In this document: positions 24,871 to 35,509 of the stretch, one piece after another
Position numbering within the stretch: the first letter of the stretch is position 1
Layout of the letters: every line of letters starts with the position of its first letter
NCBI GenBank assembly: GCA_032433765.1
Contig: JAVIAB010000051.1
Coordinates: forward strand, 78,360,244 to 78,424,243
Reading direction: 5' to 3'
Length of the DNA: 64,000 bases
Source of the DNA: Megaustenia siamemsis
Lineage: Eukaryota; Mollusca; Gastropoda; Stylommatophora; Ariophantidae
Program-made: the position numbers and the translations under genes
Notes under the pieces: generated by a model
The model's input: the letters and a program-made list of their open reading frames with translations, nothing else
Database searches by the model: none
Told to the model about the DNA's origin: nothing

Positions 24871-25520
24871 TCTATGTAATGCTTTTTCAGCACACTCCAT
24901 CTGCTTCGCATGTTGTGACAGATAATTTTTTCATGATTGCCATCACCTTTACGCCTTGCTCTTTGCCTAGTTCTTTCTATCCGCGTTTTCCATGTCAACC
25001 GAAGGTTAAATGTTACGCCTAGATATTTTCTGCTTTCATCCAGATGTACATTTCTGTCATTAAATTTTAGTTTGGGGCGCTGAGGTATGTTTGAGAGAGA
25101 GAGAATACTGTGTGTTTTGTTTTTTTTCCTTCATTTATTTTAACTAGCTATTCAAGTGACTACTTTTCCAATGAAGACAGGGTCTGCGGGATTCAGGTAC
25201 TTCAGTCGCAATGTGTTCTTCAGACATCCACAGATCTAAGTCGTCTACAAATGTGAAGTTACAAACTTTTTTTGGGGATGCTCTCTGTAAAGTCATTTAC
25301 GTACACAAGAAATAATGTTGGTGACAAAACTTCTGCTCGGAGAACGTCTTTTTTCTGAAGATCATTTTCTGCTGATCTACTCATCTACTTGTACTCTTGT
25401 TGTTTTGTTTTCGAGGCAGTGATTAATTCAATTGTACATTTTCTCACAAACATTATTACTTCACATATCAACTTCCAGTCCCTATTTTCAAACTTTATCA
25501 AACGCTTGTTATAATTATTT

Positions 25521-25836
25521 GTTACGTTCGCCAGCTTTCACTTCTGGAGAAGTCCCTGGAAACTAGGAACTGAATTTTGCGTGTTAATCCATTTTTCTAT
25601 GGCAGCCGTGTGCACAGGGGTCCCTCGCCGCACAGGCAGATAACTACGTCTTCGGAGGTACTCACATTTTGTCCGTCGATTAGTAATTGACATTTCAAAC
25701 CGGGTCTCGCTGCTGAGACCAGGGGTGGTTGTCGCAGAGAGAAATCAAAAATAAAAATCCCAACTGATGCAGCCGGGATTTGAACTCACAACCTCTCTGT
25801 CTCTAGACTGGCGTCTTGCCTAGAGACCAATTAGTC
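25521..25836 (-). mobile_element. tRNA-derived SINE, family I, nested in the LINE
   Basis: On the minus strand it starts GGTCTCTAGGCAAGACGCC and carries the B box GAGTTCAAATCCCGG. It shares the block TCCGAAGACGTAGTTATCTG with the copy at 273-532. AACGCTTGTTAT (25501-25512) and ACACTTGTTAT (25845-25855) look like a slightly diverged target-site duplication. The insertion splits LINE coding sequence just before the FDKV block. Confidence 0.85.
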
Positions 25837-25989
25837 TCTTTAAAACACTTGTTATCAGTCTACCCATGCTGTTAGAGTATGTGTTTTGCCCTGGAAAGCA
25901 TCTGATTTTGTCTGGACTATGTGGCTCGATCTGATCTTCGTTAAGTCTTGTGTTGTCGGAAGGCATCTTGCTGTGATATTAGGAGCTGT

Positions 25990-26575
25990 TTTTCTTCAGG
26001 TGTCACATTAACCTGGTGTTAATCACGTGTTCAATCAGTTTTTCTACACCAGATGACACATCAGTCTGGTGTTAATCACGCGTTACATCAGTTTTCGTAC
26101 ACCAAGTGCCACATTATCCTGGTGTTAATCACGCGTTACATCAGCTTTCCTACACCAAGTACCACATTATCCTGGTGTTAATCACGCGTTACATCAGCTT
26201 TCCTACACCAAGTGCCATATTATCCTGGTGTTAATCACGTGTTCAATCAGTTTTTCTACACCAGATGACACATCAGTCTGGTGTTAATCACGCGTTACAT
26301 CAGTTTTCGTACACCAAGTGCCACATTATCCTGGTGTTAATCACGCGTTACATCAGCTTTCCTACACCAAGTACCACATTATCCTGGTGTTAATCACGCG
26401 TTACATCAGCTTTCCTACACCAAGTGCCACATTATCCTGGTGTTAATCACGCGTTACATCAGCTTTCCTACACCAAGTACCACATTATCCTGGTGTTAAT
26501 CACGCGTTACATCAGCTTTCCTACACCAAGTGCCACATTATCCTGGTGTTAATCACGCGTTACATCAGCTTTCCT
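25990..26575. repeat. 53-bp array inside the LINE reverse transcriptase region, about 11 copies
   Basis: Units start CTGGTGTTAATCACGCGTTA and continue CATCAGCTTTCCTACACCAAG. A variant with CAGATGACACATCAGT recurs 213 bp apart (26028 and 26241), which suggests a four-unit block duplication. The unit is not a multiple of three, so LINE frames are destroyed. The outermost unit still reads EKLIEHVINTRL on the minus strand, so the array arose from the LINE itself. Confidence 0.92.
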
Positions 26576-26849
26576 AATTAGCTGAGCAGACTGATAGGTC
26601 TGTTGGCAATTGGGTCTGATGGGTGTTTCCCCTTCTTTAGTATTGAGATTAATATTGTCTTTTTCTATGCTTGTGCCACACTGCTCCTTTTCCAACTGTA
26701 ATTCAGGACAGACAGTAGCTTCTCTCTTGATTTTATGCCCAGTCTTATTAACATTTAATTTGTTGCCTCATCTTTTCCGGTGATTTCTTTTTCTTTAGCA
26801 ATCTCATCTCCTCCACCAGTTCCTCCAGGGTTAATCTTGTCATAATGTG

Positions 26850-28738
26850 TTCCTGTGTTACAGTCAGTGATGTCATAGATTGTGTGCTCATCACTCATGG
26901 TATTGTGTTCCTGTGTTACAGTCAGTGATGTCATAGATTGTGTGCTCATCACTCATGGTATTGTGTTCCTGTGTTACAGTCAGTGATGTCATAGATTGTG
27001 TGCTCATCACTCATGGTATTGTGTTCCTGTGTTACAGAGTCAGTGATGTCATAGACTGTGTGCTCATCACTCATGGTATTGTGTTCCTGTGTTACAGAGT
27101 CAGTGATGTCATAGACTGTGTGCTCATCACTCATGGTATTGTGTTCCTGTGTTACAGAGTCAGTGATGTTATAGATTGTGTGCTCATCACTCATGGTATT
27201 GTGTTCCTGTGTTACAGAGTCAGTGATGTTATAGATTGTGTGCTCATCACTCATAGTATTGTGTTCCTGTGTTACAGAGTCAGTGATGTTATAGATTGTG
27301 TGCTCATCACTCATGGTATTGTGTTCCTGTGTTACAGAGTCAGTGATGTTATAGATTGTGTGCTCATCACTCATGGTATTGTGTTCCTGTGATACAGAGT
27401 CAGTGATGTCATAGATTGTGTGCTCATCACTCATGGTATTGTGTTCCTGTGTTACAGAGTCAGTGATGTTATAGATTGTGTGCTCATCACTCATGGTATT
27501 GTGTTACTGTGTTACAGAGTCAGGGATGTTAAAGATTGTGTGCCCATTACTATGACATTGTGTTCCTGTGTTACAGAGTCAGTGATGTTATAGATTGTGT
27601 GCTCATCACTCATGGTATTGTGTTCCTGTGTTACAGAGTCAGTGATGTTATAGATTGTGTGCTCATCACTCATGGTATTGTGTTACTGTGTTACAGAGTC
27701 AGGGATGTTAAAGATTGTGTGCCCATTACTATGACATTGTGTTCCTGTGTTACAGAGTCAGTGATGTTATAGATTGTGTGCTCATCACTCATGGTATTGT
27801 GTTCCTGTGTTACAGAGTCAGTGATGTTATAGATTGTGTGCTCATCACTCATGGTATTGTGTTCCTGTGTTACAGAGTCAGTGATGTTATAGATTGCGTG
27901 CTCACCACTCATGGTATTGTGTTCCTGTGTTACAGAGTCAGTATTGTTATAGACTGTGTGGTCATCACTCATGGTATTGTGTTCCTATGTTACAGAGTCA
28001 GTGATGTTATAGATTGTGTGCTCATCACTCATGGTATTGTGTTCCTGTGTTACAGAGTCAGTGATGTCATAGACTGTGTGCTCATTACTATTACATTGTG
28101 TTCCTGTGTTACAGAGTCAGTGATGCTATAGATTGTGTGCCCATTACTATGACATCGTGTTCCTGTGTTACAGAGTCAGTGATGTCATAGACTGTGTGCT
28201 CATTACTATTACATTGTGTTCCTGTGTTACAGAGTCAGTGATGTTATAGATTGTGTGCTCATTACTATGGCATCGTGTTCATTTGTTACAGAGTAAGTGT
28301 TGTCATATCCATGTGCTCATCACTTATGACATTGTGTTCCTTTGCCACAGTCAGTGTTGTCATATCCCATGTGCTCATCACTTATGATATTGTTTTCCTT
28401 TGCTATAGTGTCAGTGTTGTCATAGACTGTGTGCTCATCACTTATGACAGTGTGTTCCTTTGCCACAGTCAGTGTTATCATAGACTGTGTGCTCATCACT
28501 TATGACATTGTTTTCCTTTGCTATAGTGTCAGTGTTGTCATAGACTGTGTGCTCATCACTTATGACATTGTGCACCTTTGCTATTGCGTCAGTGTTGTCA
28601 TAGACTGTGTGCTCATCACTTTATGACATTGTGCTCCTTTGCTATTGTGTCAGTGTTATCATAGACTGTGTGCTCATCACTTATGACATTGTGTTCCTTT
28701 GCCACAGTCAGTGTTGTCATAGACTGTGTGCTCATCAT
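26850..28738. repeat. 57-60-bp minisatellite, about 32 copies
   Basis: Units contain GTGTTCCTGTGTTACAG, optional AGAG, GTCAGTGATGTTATAG, then GTGTGCTCATCACTCATGG. The first units are 57 bp and most are 60 bp. Units near 28.3-28.7 kb are more diverged and shorter. Apparent 20-residue repeat peptides on both strands follow from the multiple-of-three unit. The array directly abuts the 5' boundary of the minus-strand LINE. Confidence 0.94.
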
Positions 28739-28739
28739 T

Positions 28740-29245
28740 TATGACAGTGTGCTCCTATCTGCAACAATGTCAGTACGGCTTGAAGGGGTAGAGTAATACA
28801 ACAATACGTTTGTGGCTCTCTTTCCTGAAAGCATGTTGCTCTGATGATTTATTATGATTTGTGTGTTTCTGTCACATTCTGACTTTAGACTCTGAATATA
28901 TTTAATAATTTTCATTCCTCTCCGTTTAGGTTTATATTTTTTGTCTTTTTCTTCCAGCATTTTCTTGTGAACTGATTCATCTTAAATTTGTATTTGACAG
29001 GTTAGGGAATTTTACCAGCTACTGTATGCAGTAGACAGTACTACCTACGTCTGCCCTGCTGCGTTGCAGGTATGCTCGGGAGAGTAAAAGGCTAAGGGAG
29101 GGTACTCTAATGTAAAACAACACCACTGTCTTGTGGGTGAGACTTTTTAGTCAAATTAGTCAAAAGCTAGCGGAGTCAACCGTTAACAAATCGACCTAAG
29201 GCAGCAGAAAATCATCGTCGTAACATCTTTGTATAATCATGGGTC
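28740..29245. other. unassigned; possible LINE upstream sequence
   Basis: The minus strand at 28739-28960 has a 73-residue lysine-rich frame (MLEEKDKKYKPKRRG) that could be the pre-RT part of the adjacent LINE. I cannot confirm it. The rest holds nothing recognisable. Confidence 0.3.
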
Positions 29246-29249
29246 GCCA

Positions 29250-29388
29250 TACCAGGCAGTTTAAGAGAATGGCTTGGCACAAAGTCAACAACAGAAATGA
29301 TAAATAACTGTCGGGATGGAAAGTTGTGGAGAGACATGATCACCTACGCCAGCAGGCTCGGTACTTGATACTGATGATGATGATTTTA
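29250..29388 (+). mobile_element. RTE-like LINE 3' fragment, family A
   Basis: Only the last 140 bp: GGCTTGGCACAAAGTCAACA, then GTGGAGAGACATGATCACC, then GCTCGGTACTTGATACTGATGATGATG. It is the same tail as at 4.4 and 52.0 kb. Confidence 0.85.
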
Positions 29389-29671
29389 CAGCAGTTGTTT
29401 TAAATGAAATGTTTGCTCGAGTAAACCGGCATAATGAATGTGTTCAAACCAATGACGAGAAGTTAACAACCTCCGTAGGGAACTGAACGTAACTCGTTAG
29501 CGATTTCGCTCTGCTTTGTGCCAGCTGTAGCGACTAGTTAGAAATATTGAATCCACAGGAGAAAGCTCCGAGGATAGAATAAAACATGAATAATAAACAA
29601 GATGTCTTTGTTTCCTTCCGACCTCATTTAAGAATTGCTAATAAAAGTTTTGCTTTTTTTTCTAACTGCGT

Positions 29672-30632
29672 GGTAATGTCAACAGGGTCATGACAACGTC
29701 AACAGGGTCATGATAACGTCAACAGGGTCATGACAACGTCAACAGGGTCATGACAACGTCAATAGGGTCATGACAACGTCAATAGGGTCATGACAACGTC
29801 AACAGGGTCATGACAACGTCAACAGTGTCATGACAACGTCAACAGGGTCATGACAACGTCAACAGGGTCGTGACAACGTCAACAGGGTCAAGACAACGTC
29901 AACAGGGTCGTGACAATGCCAACAGGGTCATGACAACGTCAACAGGGTCGTGACAACGTCAACAGGGTCATGACAACGTCAACAGGGTCATGACAACGTC
30001 AACAGGGTCGTGACAACGTCAACAGGGTCATGACAACGTCAACAGGGTCATGACAACGTCAACAGGGTCATGACAACGTCAACAGGGTCATGACAACGTC
30101 AACAGTGTCATGACAACGTCAACAGGGTCATGACAACGTCAACAGGGTCATGACAACGTCAACAGGGTCATGACAACGTCAACAGGGTCATGACAACGTC
30201 AACAGTGTCATGACAACGTCAACAGGGTCATGACAACGTCAACAGGGTCGTGACAACGTCAACAGGGTCATGACAACGTCAACAGGGTCATGACAACGTC
30301 AACAGGGTCATGACAACGTCAACAGGGTCGTGACAACGTCAACAGGGTCATGACAACGTCAACAGGGTCATGACAACGTCAACAGGGTCGTGACAACGTC
30401 AACAGGGTCAAGACAACGTCAACAGGGTCGTGACAACGTCAACAGGGTCATGACAACGTCAACAGGGTCGTGACAACGTCAACAGGGTCATGACAACGTC
30501 AACAGGGTCGTGACAACGTCAACAGGGTCATGACAACGTCAACAGGGTCGTGACAACGTCAACAGGGTCATGACAACGTCAACAGGGTCGTGACAACGTC
30601 AACAGGGTCATGACTACGTCAACAGGGTCAGA
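29672..30632. repeat. 20-bp minisatellite, about 48 copies
   Basis: Units AACGTCAACAGGGTCATGAC with a frequent GTCGTGAC variant, kept in strict 20-bp register. The junction GTCATGAC is palindromic, and TGACAACGTCA is a gapped inverted repeat of TGACG half-sites. 29390-29671 upstream is unassigned. Confidence 0.97.
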
Positions 30633-30635
30633 TTT

Positions 30636-31115
30636 ATTTTTGTCACTTCAGGAATGCTGGCAATGACAATTTTAAAATGAAATGCTATGAGGACGTGTTG
30701 GTGATGAACGTGCTCACAGCCATCTATAGTTTACTAAGTTCTGCGGGCTGAAAGGAATCACCCAATGTTTGTGACGTTTCATTTTTACGAGCAGGGCGGT
30801 TATGGGTCAGACATCAATAGCTTCCATAGCTTAAGAGTTCACAAACTTTGGGTGATTACTGGATCTCCTTCTCAGCCTGCAGACGTTATTAAAACTATAG
30901 ATGGATGTGACGTACCACACATTTTACGTGTGCATGTAAAGTCTTCAAAGTAATATGTCTCCCTTGTTGACGTGGAATAGAAGTGAACACTGAACTACGT
31001 ACTGAGATAGAACTAGTTTTCACATCCACAGAGATTATCCTATTAAGGTGTGTGCATGTATACAAATACAAAAGTAAGAAGTAGAGAATATCCAGAGTAG
31101 AATGAATGGACATCA
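30636..31115. other. unassigned stretch
   Basis: No gene or repeat family recognised. Short reading frames of about 60 codons have no supporting features. Confidence 0.3.
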
Positions 31116-31128
31116 TGAAGTAAACACT

Positions 31129-31507
31129 CATCGTCATCGAGTCCCGTCTCCGCAACGAAGGTTGGCTACCATGGAGCGCCATTCTGCTCTGTCTCTTGCT
31201 TTGATGGTGCAGGTTGTCATATGCTGATTTGTCCATCTTTTGATGTTACTCGTCCATGTTAGTCTTGGTCTGCCTCTGCCTCTTTTACCTTGTATTTTCC
31301 CCTCCAGGATTACTTGTAGTCGGCTGTTGTGTCTTTAAATATGGCCCCAAAATCGCACTTTTCTTGTTTGAATTGTGCTTAGTAATTCTCTTTTCATTTT
31401 TAGTTGTTTTAAGACTTCATCGTTTGTTTTCTTTTCCTTCCATTCAATTCTACCTATTCTTCTATATATCCACATTTCAAAGGCTTCAATTCTCTGTTCT
31501 GTTTTCT
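31129..31507 (-). mobile_element. 5'-truncated RTE-like LINE, family D, with perfect target-site duplication
   Basis: A 379-bp minus-strand copy of the last part of family D. It encodes KKTEQRIEAFEMWIYRRIGR through KTNDEVLKQLKMKRELLSTI to RWTNQHMTTC and CGDGTR, and then a GATGACGATGAG tail. The 13-bp sequence TGAAGTAAACACT occurs at 31116-31128 and again at 31508-31520, immediately outside the element. This clean duplication defines both the truncation point and the natural 3' end of the family. Confidence 0.95.
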
Positions 31508-31814
31508 TGAAGTAAACACTACAACAGCAAATAACAACGAGAGAGGATGCCACTAGAGCAAAAACTACAGGTAACTCACTCGCTAGGGAACGCGACATTT
31601 ACATAAAAGTTTCATAGCAATTGAGGATATTGAAAAGAAATTTGAAGCGGACTTCATTCTGTAAAAAAAAAATTGTGAAGACATCAAAGCATATGCTGGA
31701 AGTAACTATTGGCTGTGTGCATACAGGATAACGGTTGAGGTAATACATGGTTGCGTAGCGAGTGAGACACATGAAGGTCAGTGAAGATGAACGTGCTAAG
31801 GTTACAGGCAACCA

Positions 31815-32160
31815 TCATCATCATCATCATGTGCCATACTGGTTGGCATAGGCGATCAGGCCCTTCCACAACCTTCTATCAGCCGTGCATTGTATCAATT
31901 CTGTTGTCGACTGTTTACCATGCCATGACACCAAACTATCTAGTATTTTCTCTCTTTGTCGTCCGCGATCTCTCTTTCCCTGTATTTTTCCAGTTATAAC
32001 TAAATATTCCAACTTTCCTCTTCTCATGATATGCCCGAAAGATGTTGATTGTTTCTTTCTGATGTTTTTAGGAGATCCCATTTTGTGTTGGTCTCTTTGA
32101 GAATATCGTCATTGGTCTTTTTAGCTGTCCAGGGAACTTTCATCATTCTTCTTTAGCGGG
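31815..32160 (-). mobile_element. RTE-like LINE 3' fragment, family B
   Basis: On the minus strand it encodes KQSTSFGHIMRRGKLEYLVI, then GKIQGKRDRGRQREKILDSL, then STTELIQCTADRRLWKGLIAYA and a stop. The tail is GGCACATGATGATGATGATG. One frame covers about 80 residues, making it one of the better preserved family B ends. Confidence 0.9.
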
Positions 32161-33058
32161 GTAGAGTTATCCCCTACCAAAGGATTAGTAAGGCGTCTCC
32201 TTACCTCCACTAGTTTTCGGGATACCATTGGGCTAGGTGAAGCTCCTGTTTAGGGCCCCCCGCCTCGCCCAGTCAGGGTTATGTGAATCCATTGGAGCAG
32301 GTAGTGGGTTAAGGCATAAAAATGCGAAGCTGCAGTAAAGCTGAATGTGAGGAAAAATTAAAAAATAGAAAAAAATGGTATGTAAGAATCTTTACGTGAT
32401 AAGTGGACGACACAGACTAAACGACGTTTCGGCCCAATAGGCCTTCATCAGGAACAAACAAAAACACAAACACACAAAACTAATAACGAAACAACCAAAA
32501 CAAAAACAATCGAAATGTGTTAAAGAAAACAAAATTATCTATCCTGTGTGTAAACAGAGGTTAAAACGAAAAGGAAATAGCAACCAAGTGCGGCTGTCGT
32601 GAACGTACCGAAACGTGCAGAAATGTGCGCAAATGCACACAGAACCAGATAGTAGGAGCAAGTAGTGGATGGTTTTGTGAGAGCAGCCGACAAGTAATGC
32701 CTGTTATGGCCCCCACTCCGCGATGGCAGGTAAAGGATCTCATTTGTAGAGACAATGGCTGCCATCTCCGACTAATTCATTCACTGTCAAGAAGGAAAGG
32801 GACGGTAAACGACTTTCTCATATTGCCAAGTAAAATCATGTCCAAATACAATTCCAGGTAACTCCTCTCAGTAATATCTTACTGAATGAACATTAATTAT
32901 TGATGGTTTCAATTTAGAACAATAATTGCTGATGGTTAAACCAAATAACCTGCCCATCCCCTTCCCCGACCCCTACTTTTCCAGTCTAGGTCCACATACG
33001 CAAGGCTTTTTATCAGCCGGAACTGTTTGCAACGCGTTCCGATAAACTTTAAACTTTA
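32161..33058. other. unassigned; includes a hammerhead-like core motif on the minus strand
   Basis: At 32426-32451 the minus strand reads CTGATGA, then a GGCC/GGCC-capable segment, then GAAAC. This is the order of the hammerhead ribozyme core (CUGAUGA, stem II, GAAA). No convincing stem I pairs with the flanks. The surrounding 900 bp contains no recognised gene. A C-rich block at about 32250-32275 and short frames on both strands remain unexplained. Confidence 0.35.
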
Positions 33059-33059
33059 G

Positions 33060-33480
33060 GTAGAACCAGCTTCACCGCAGTTTGAGCATTCCCATATCCG
33101 CTTCGCCGCTTATTCCATCAACTACCAAAAGGTTGGTCTACTGATTGTCCTTGTTTTGCATTGATTGACCGTGTTGCATTCTTTACTCGTAGGATGCTTT
33201 TCCTGCTGTCTCCCTTCGTGGCGCCGTGTTCCACCATTGACATGCCGATTATTCTGAGCTTCCTCGTCGCCATCCTATGAGAGGTGTTCTTTTAAAACCT
33301 TCGAAATGTCATACGCGGCTACTTTGAATGTTTCCTGCACAATGGCAGACCCCACCAACCTGTCAGCCATCTCATTGCCACGAACTCACACATCTCCAGC
33401 GATATATATATCCAAGTTAAGCCGCGTTCCTGTAAACTTTCAGGATCTTAAATGCTTACTGGATCTCACAACTCACTCGC
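33060..33480 (-). mobile_element. RNase H-type LINE C-terminal fragment, copy 3
   Basis: The minus strand contains SLQERGLTWIYIAGDV, then VRGNEMADRLVGSAIVQ and VAAYDISKVLKE, and further on WECSNCGEAGST before a stop. This aligns block by block with FIYVPGHAGVRGNERADRLA, DIINALRD and WTCSECND of the plus-strand copy at 54.4-54.8 kb. The histidine of the HAGVRGNE motif is replaced and frames are broken, so it is inactive. Confidence 0.78.
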
Positions 33481-33929
33481 TTCTAGTTTTTAATTTCATT
33501 TGAAAAATGGAATGTAAATATATTAAATGTAATAATATTTTGATAAATATATCAATTGTATTGTAAGAGCACTAGTGCTTCAGCGGCCTTGTAAATTACG
33601 ATTTTCTCGTTTCATGTAAATGAATGATAATGTGACGGTTGTGATTCATTTAGGTAAAAAAAAAAAAGGATAGCATATGAAAACAGAAGAACTGGACAGC
33701 AAGGCATGTCCAAAATATAATGACTAAAAAGAGCTGCCATGAATAGAGTGTTATCATCGTGTTTAACAAATTATCCACGGACATCTGAAACACTAGACCA
33801 CATGATACAGATATTGTAATCGTGCAGTGGGACTATGTCATACCGTGTGACGTGTTCGTTAAGAGCAAATTGAGAGATAAATTCCATGAGAGTAAAGAAC
33901 CTTACTGTAAACATAAAGTCATTCGCTCT

Positions 33930-34036
33930 GAACCCATAGATTTTTTCAGCATGTCCCGCAGCGTCCAGCGACTGACGATTCCAGTTCTGTGTTGATTGAT
34001 AAGTCCTCTTATGCTCCCACTAATCCACTCTTTCCT
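33930..34036 (-). mobile_element. RNase H-type LINE C-terminal piece, separated from 34.78-35.34 kb by an insertion
   Basis: The minus strand reads RGLINQHRTGIVSRWTLRDM, almost the same as RRLINQHRTGVVSRWTLREL at 54.68-54.73 kb. It continues the element interrupted at 34.78 kb. Confidence 0.85.
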
Positions 34037-34775
34037 GGACCATCATCATGTGCCATACCGGTTGGCGTAGGCGATCATGTCCTTCCACAATCTTCTATCT
34101 ACAGTGCATCGTATCAGTTCTGTAGTTGACTGTTTTCAATGCTATGACACCAAGCTATCCAGTATTTTCTCTCTTTGTCGTCTACGATTTCTTTTTCCTT
34201 TTATTTTGCCACTTGTAAACCAAGTATTCCAACTCTCCTCTTCTCATGATGTGCCCGAAAAATGTTAATTGTTTCGTTCTGATTTTTTTAGGAGCTCCCT
34301 TTTTGTGTTGGCCTCTTTGAGAACTTCCTCATTGGTCTTGTTAGCTGTCCAGGTAACTTTCAACGTTCTTCTGAGAAATCCCATCTCTGTGGCCTCTAAT
34401 CGTTTTTTCATTTGTTTGTCTACTGTCCATGATCCGCTTCCATAGGTCAGAATTGGTTCTATATAACACTGATGAACTCTCTTTCTGACTTCTATTGACA
34501 TAGATTTGTTGCATAAGATATTTTTCATTTTCTGAAATGTTATTTTGGCCTGAACTATTCTCTTTTTATTTCTGTGGTGTATTTTCCATCTGATGTAACT
34601 ATTGAGCTCAAGTATGTGACGCGTTGCACTTGTTTCAGACTTGTCCTGTTTATTTTTATGCTGCACGATGGTGATGATTGTTTCTCTGATATGACCATTA
34701 CTCCTGTTTTCTTACTATTCAGACTGATACCTTTTTTGTTGCTTTCTTTTACTATTATGTCTATCATTTCGTTTC
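34037..34775 (-). mobile_element. RTE-like LINE 3' part, family B, nested insertion
   Basis: The minus strand carries DIIVKESNKKGISLNSKKTG, then VTYLSSIVTSDGKYTTEI, then RKRVHQCYIEPILTYGSGSW, KRLEATEMGFLRRTLKVTWT and a family B end. The 3' tail (GATGATGG) meets RNase H LINE sequence at 34036, and the 5' break lies within the same LINE. Flanking CCAGAAACGAAA and CCAGGAAAGAGT (minus strand) look like a diverged target-site duplication. Frame changes are present. Confidence 0.88.
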
Positions 34776-34777
34776 TG

Positions 34778-35340
34778 GATGTACCCATCTTAACCATCTG
34801 TTTCATCCGAAGGAATGACGCGTACTCCATATTTGTCGAAGTCATGTTTCCTTTCTGTATCTCGGAGAACATTAATGAGCCCCGCCTGATGCATTTGTTG
34901 ACAGTCTTCAACGACAGTACAGCTAGCCAGTCTGTCCGGTCTTTCATTTTCCCGCTCGTCCAGGGACGTAGACAAAGATGACTGCGCATCGTTGACATCT
35001 GTAATGAATCGACCCACTGCCCGCCTCCACTTTTCTCATCATGCTCACCGAATCACTTTGTATAGAGGCGTGAGTGTAGTTTTATGACTCCAACCAGGTA
35101 AATGCCCTGACCTCTGCCATCGCCTCCATCGTCATGTTCCTCCAATTTATAACATTGACAAAGCTGTTTTCTTTCACTGGTATGCCGGCAAAGGAGCGTA
35201 TTGTAAATGCCCATGTACTCCTTTGGTGTCGTATAAGGGATTCATCTGTACAGATGACTGCATCTTCCTTGTTGGTGTTGTCCAAGATTAGAACGTTGAC
35301 CTCAACATCGACCACAACTGGATTCTGCTACCAAAATAGT
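34778..35340 (-). mobile_element. RNase H-type LINE fragment, copy 2 (RNase H domain)
   Basis: The minus strand encodes DNTNKEDAVICTDESLIRHQ (first RNase H aspartate), NMTMEAMAEVRAFTWLES (the glutamate helix), and, after frame changes, RPDRLASCTVVEDCQQMHQA and VKMGTSRNE. Compare the plus-strand copy at 53.5-54.8 kb. The expected DG after ICT is DE, another decay mark. The LINE continues at 33930-34036 after the nested element. Confidence 0.85.
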
Positions 35341-35509
35341 TTTACCACTAAACATTCGCTCCTCCAGAATGTACCAACAGGTTCTTCAGTATATTCTGTG
35401 TGAACTCATAGAAACCGTACAATAACACCCAATGGCATAAGCCGTATTGTGTTGGCCCTAAAGTCGAATGGCAAAGTTCAGCAACAACCGGAGCTAGACA
35501 GGCATGTCA

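Larger units (their letters stand above)
21440..26850 (-). mobile_element. degenerate RNase H-type LINE expanded by internal minisatellites
   Basis: Reading the minus strand from 26850 downward, decayed LINE protein blocks appear in the right order. They are TLEELVEEM with KKKKSPE (pre-RT); a degenerate proline-rich RPIS-like block; EKLIEHVINTRL; RLNEDQIE; FDKV; DVLRAEVLSPTLFLVYVNDF (RT motif B region); YLGVTFNLRLTWKTRIERT; and KKLYMGRVRPVLENGIAAW (multiplied). NYTDGSG near 22140-22155 gives the first RNase H aspartate, and LPTGHSRLKSHLFNNLKI near 21600-21655 is the C-terminal region. Many stops and frameshifts make it a pseudoelement. Two tandem arrays and one SINE interrupt it. The block order is typical of I/Jockey-like LINEs with RNase H; the exact clade is inference. 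Confidence 0.82.

Noticed and set aside
26949..27494. 181-codon minus-strand repeat protein
   Set aside because: 60-bp array artefact; no start context or domain.
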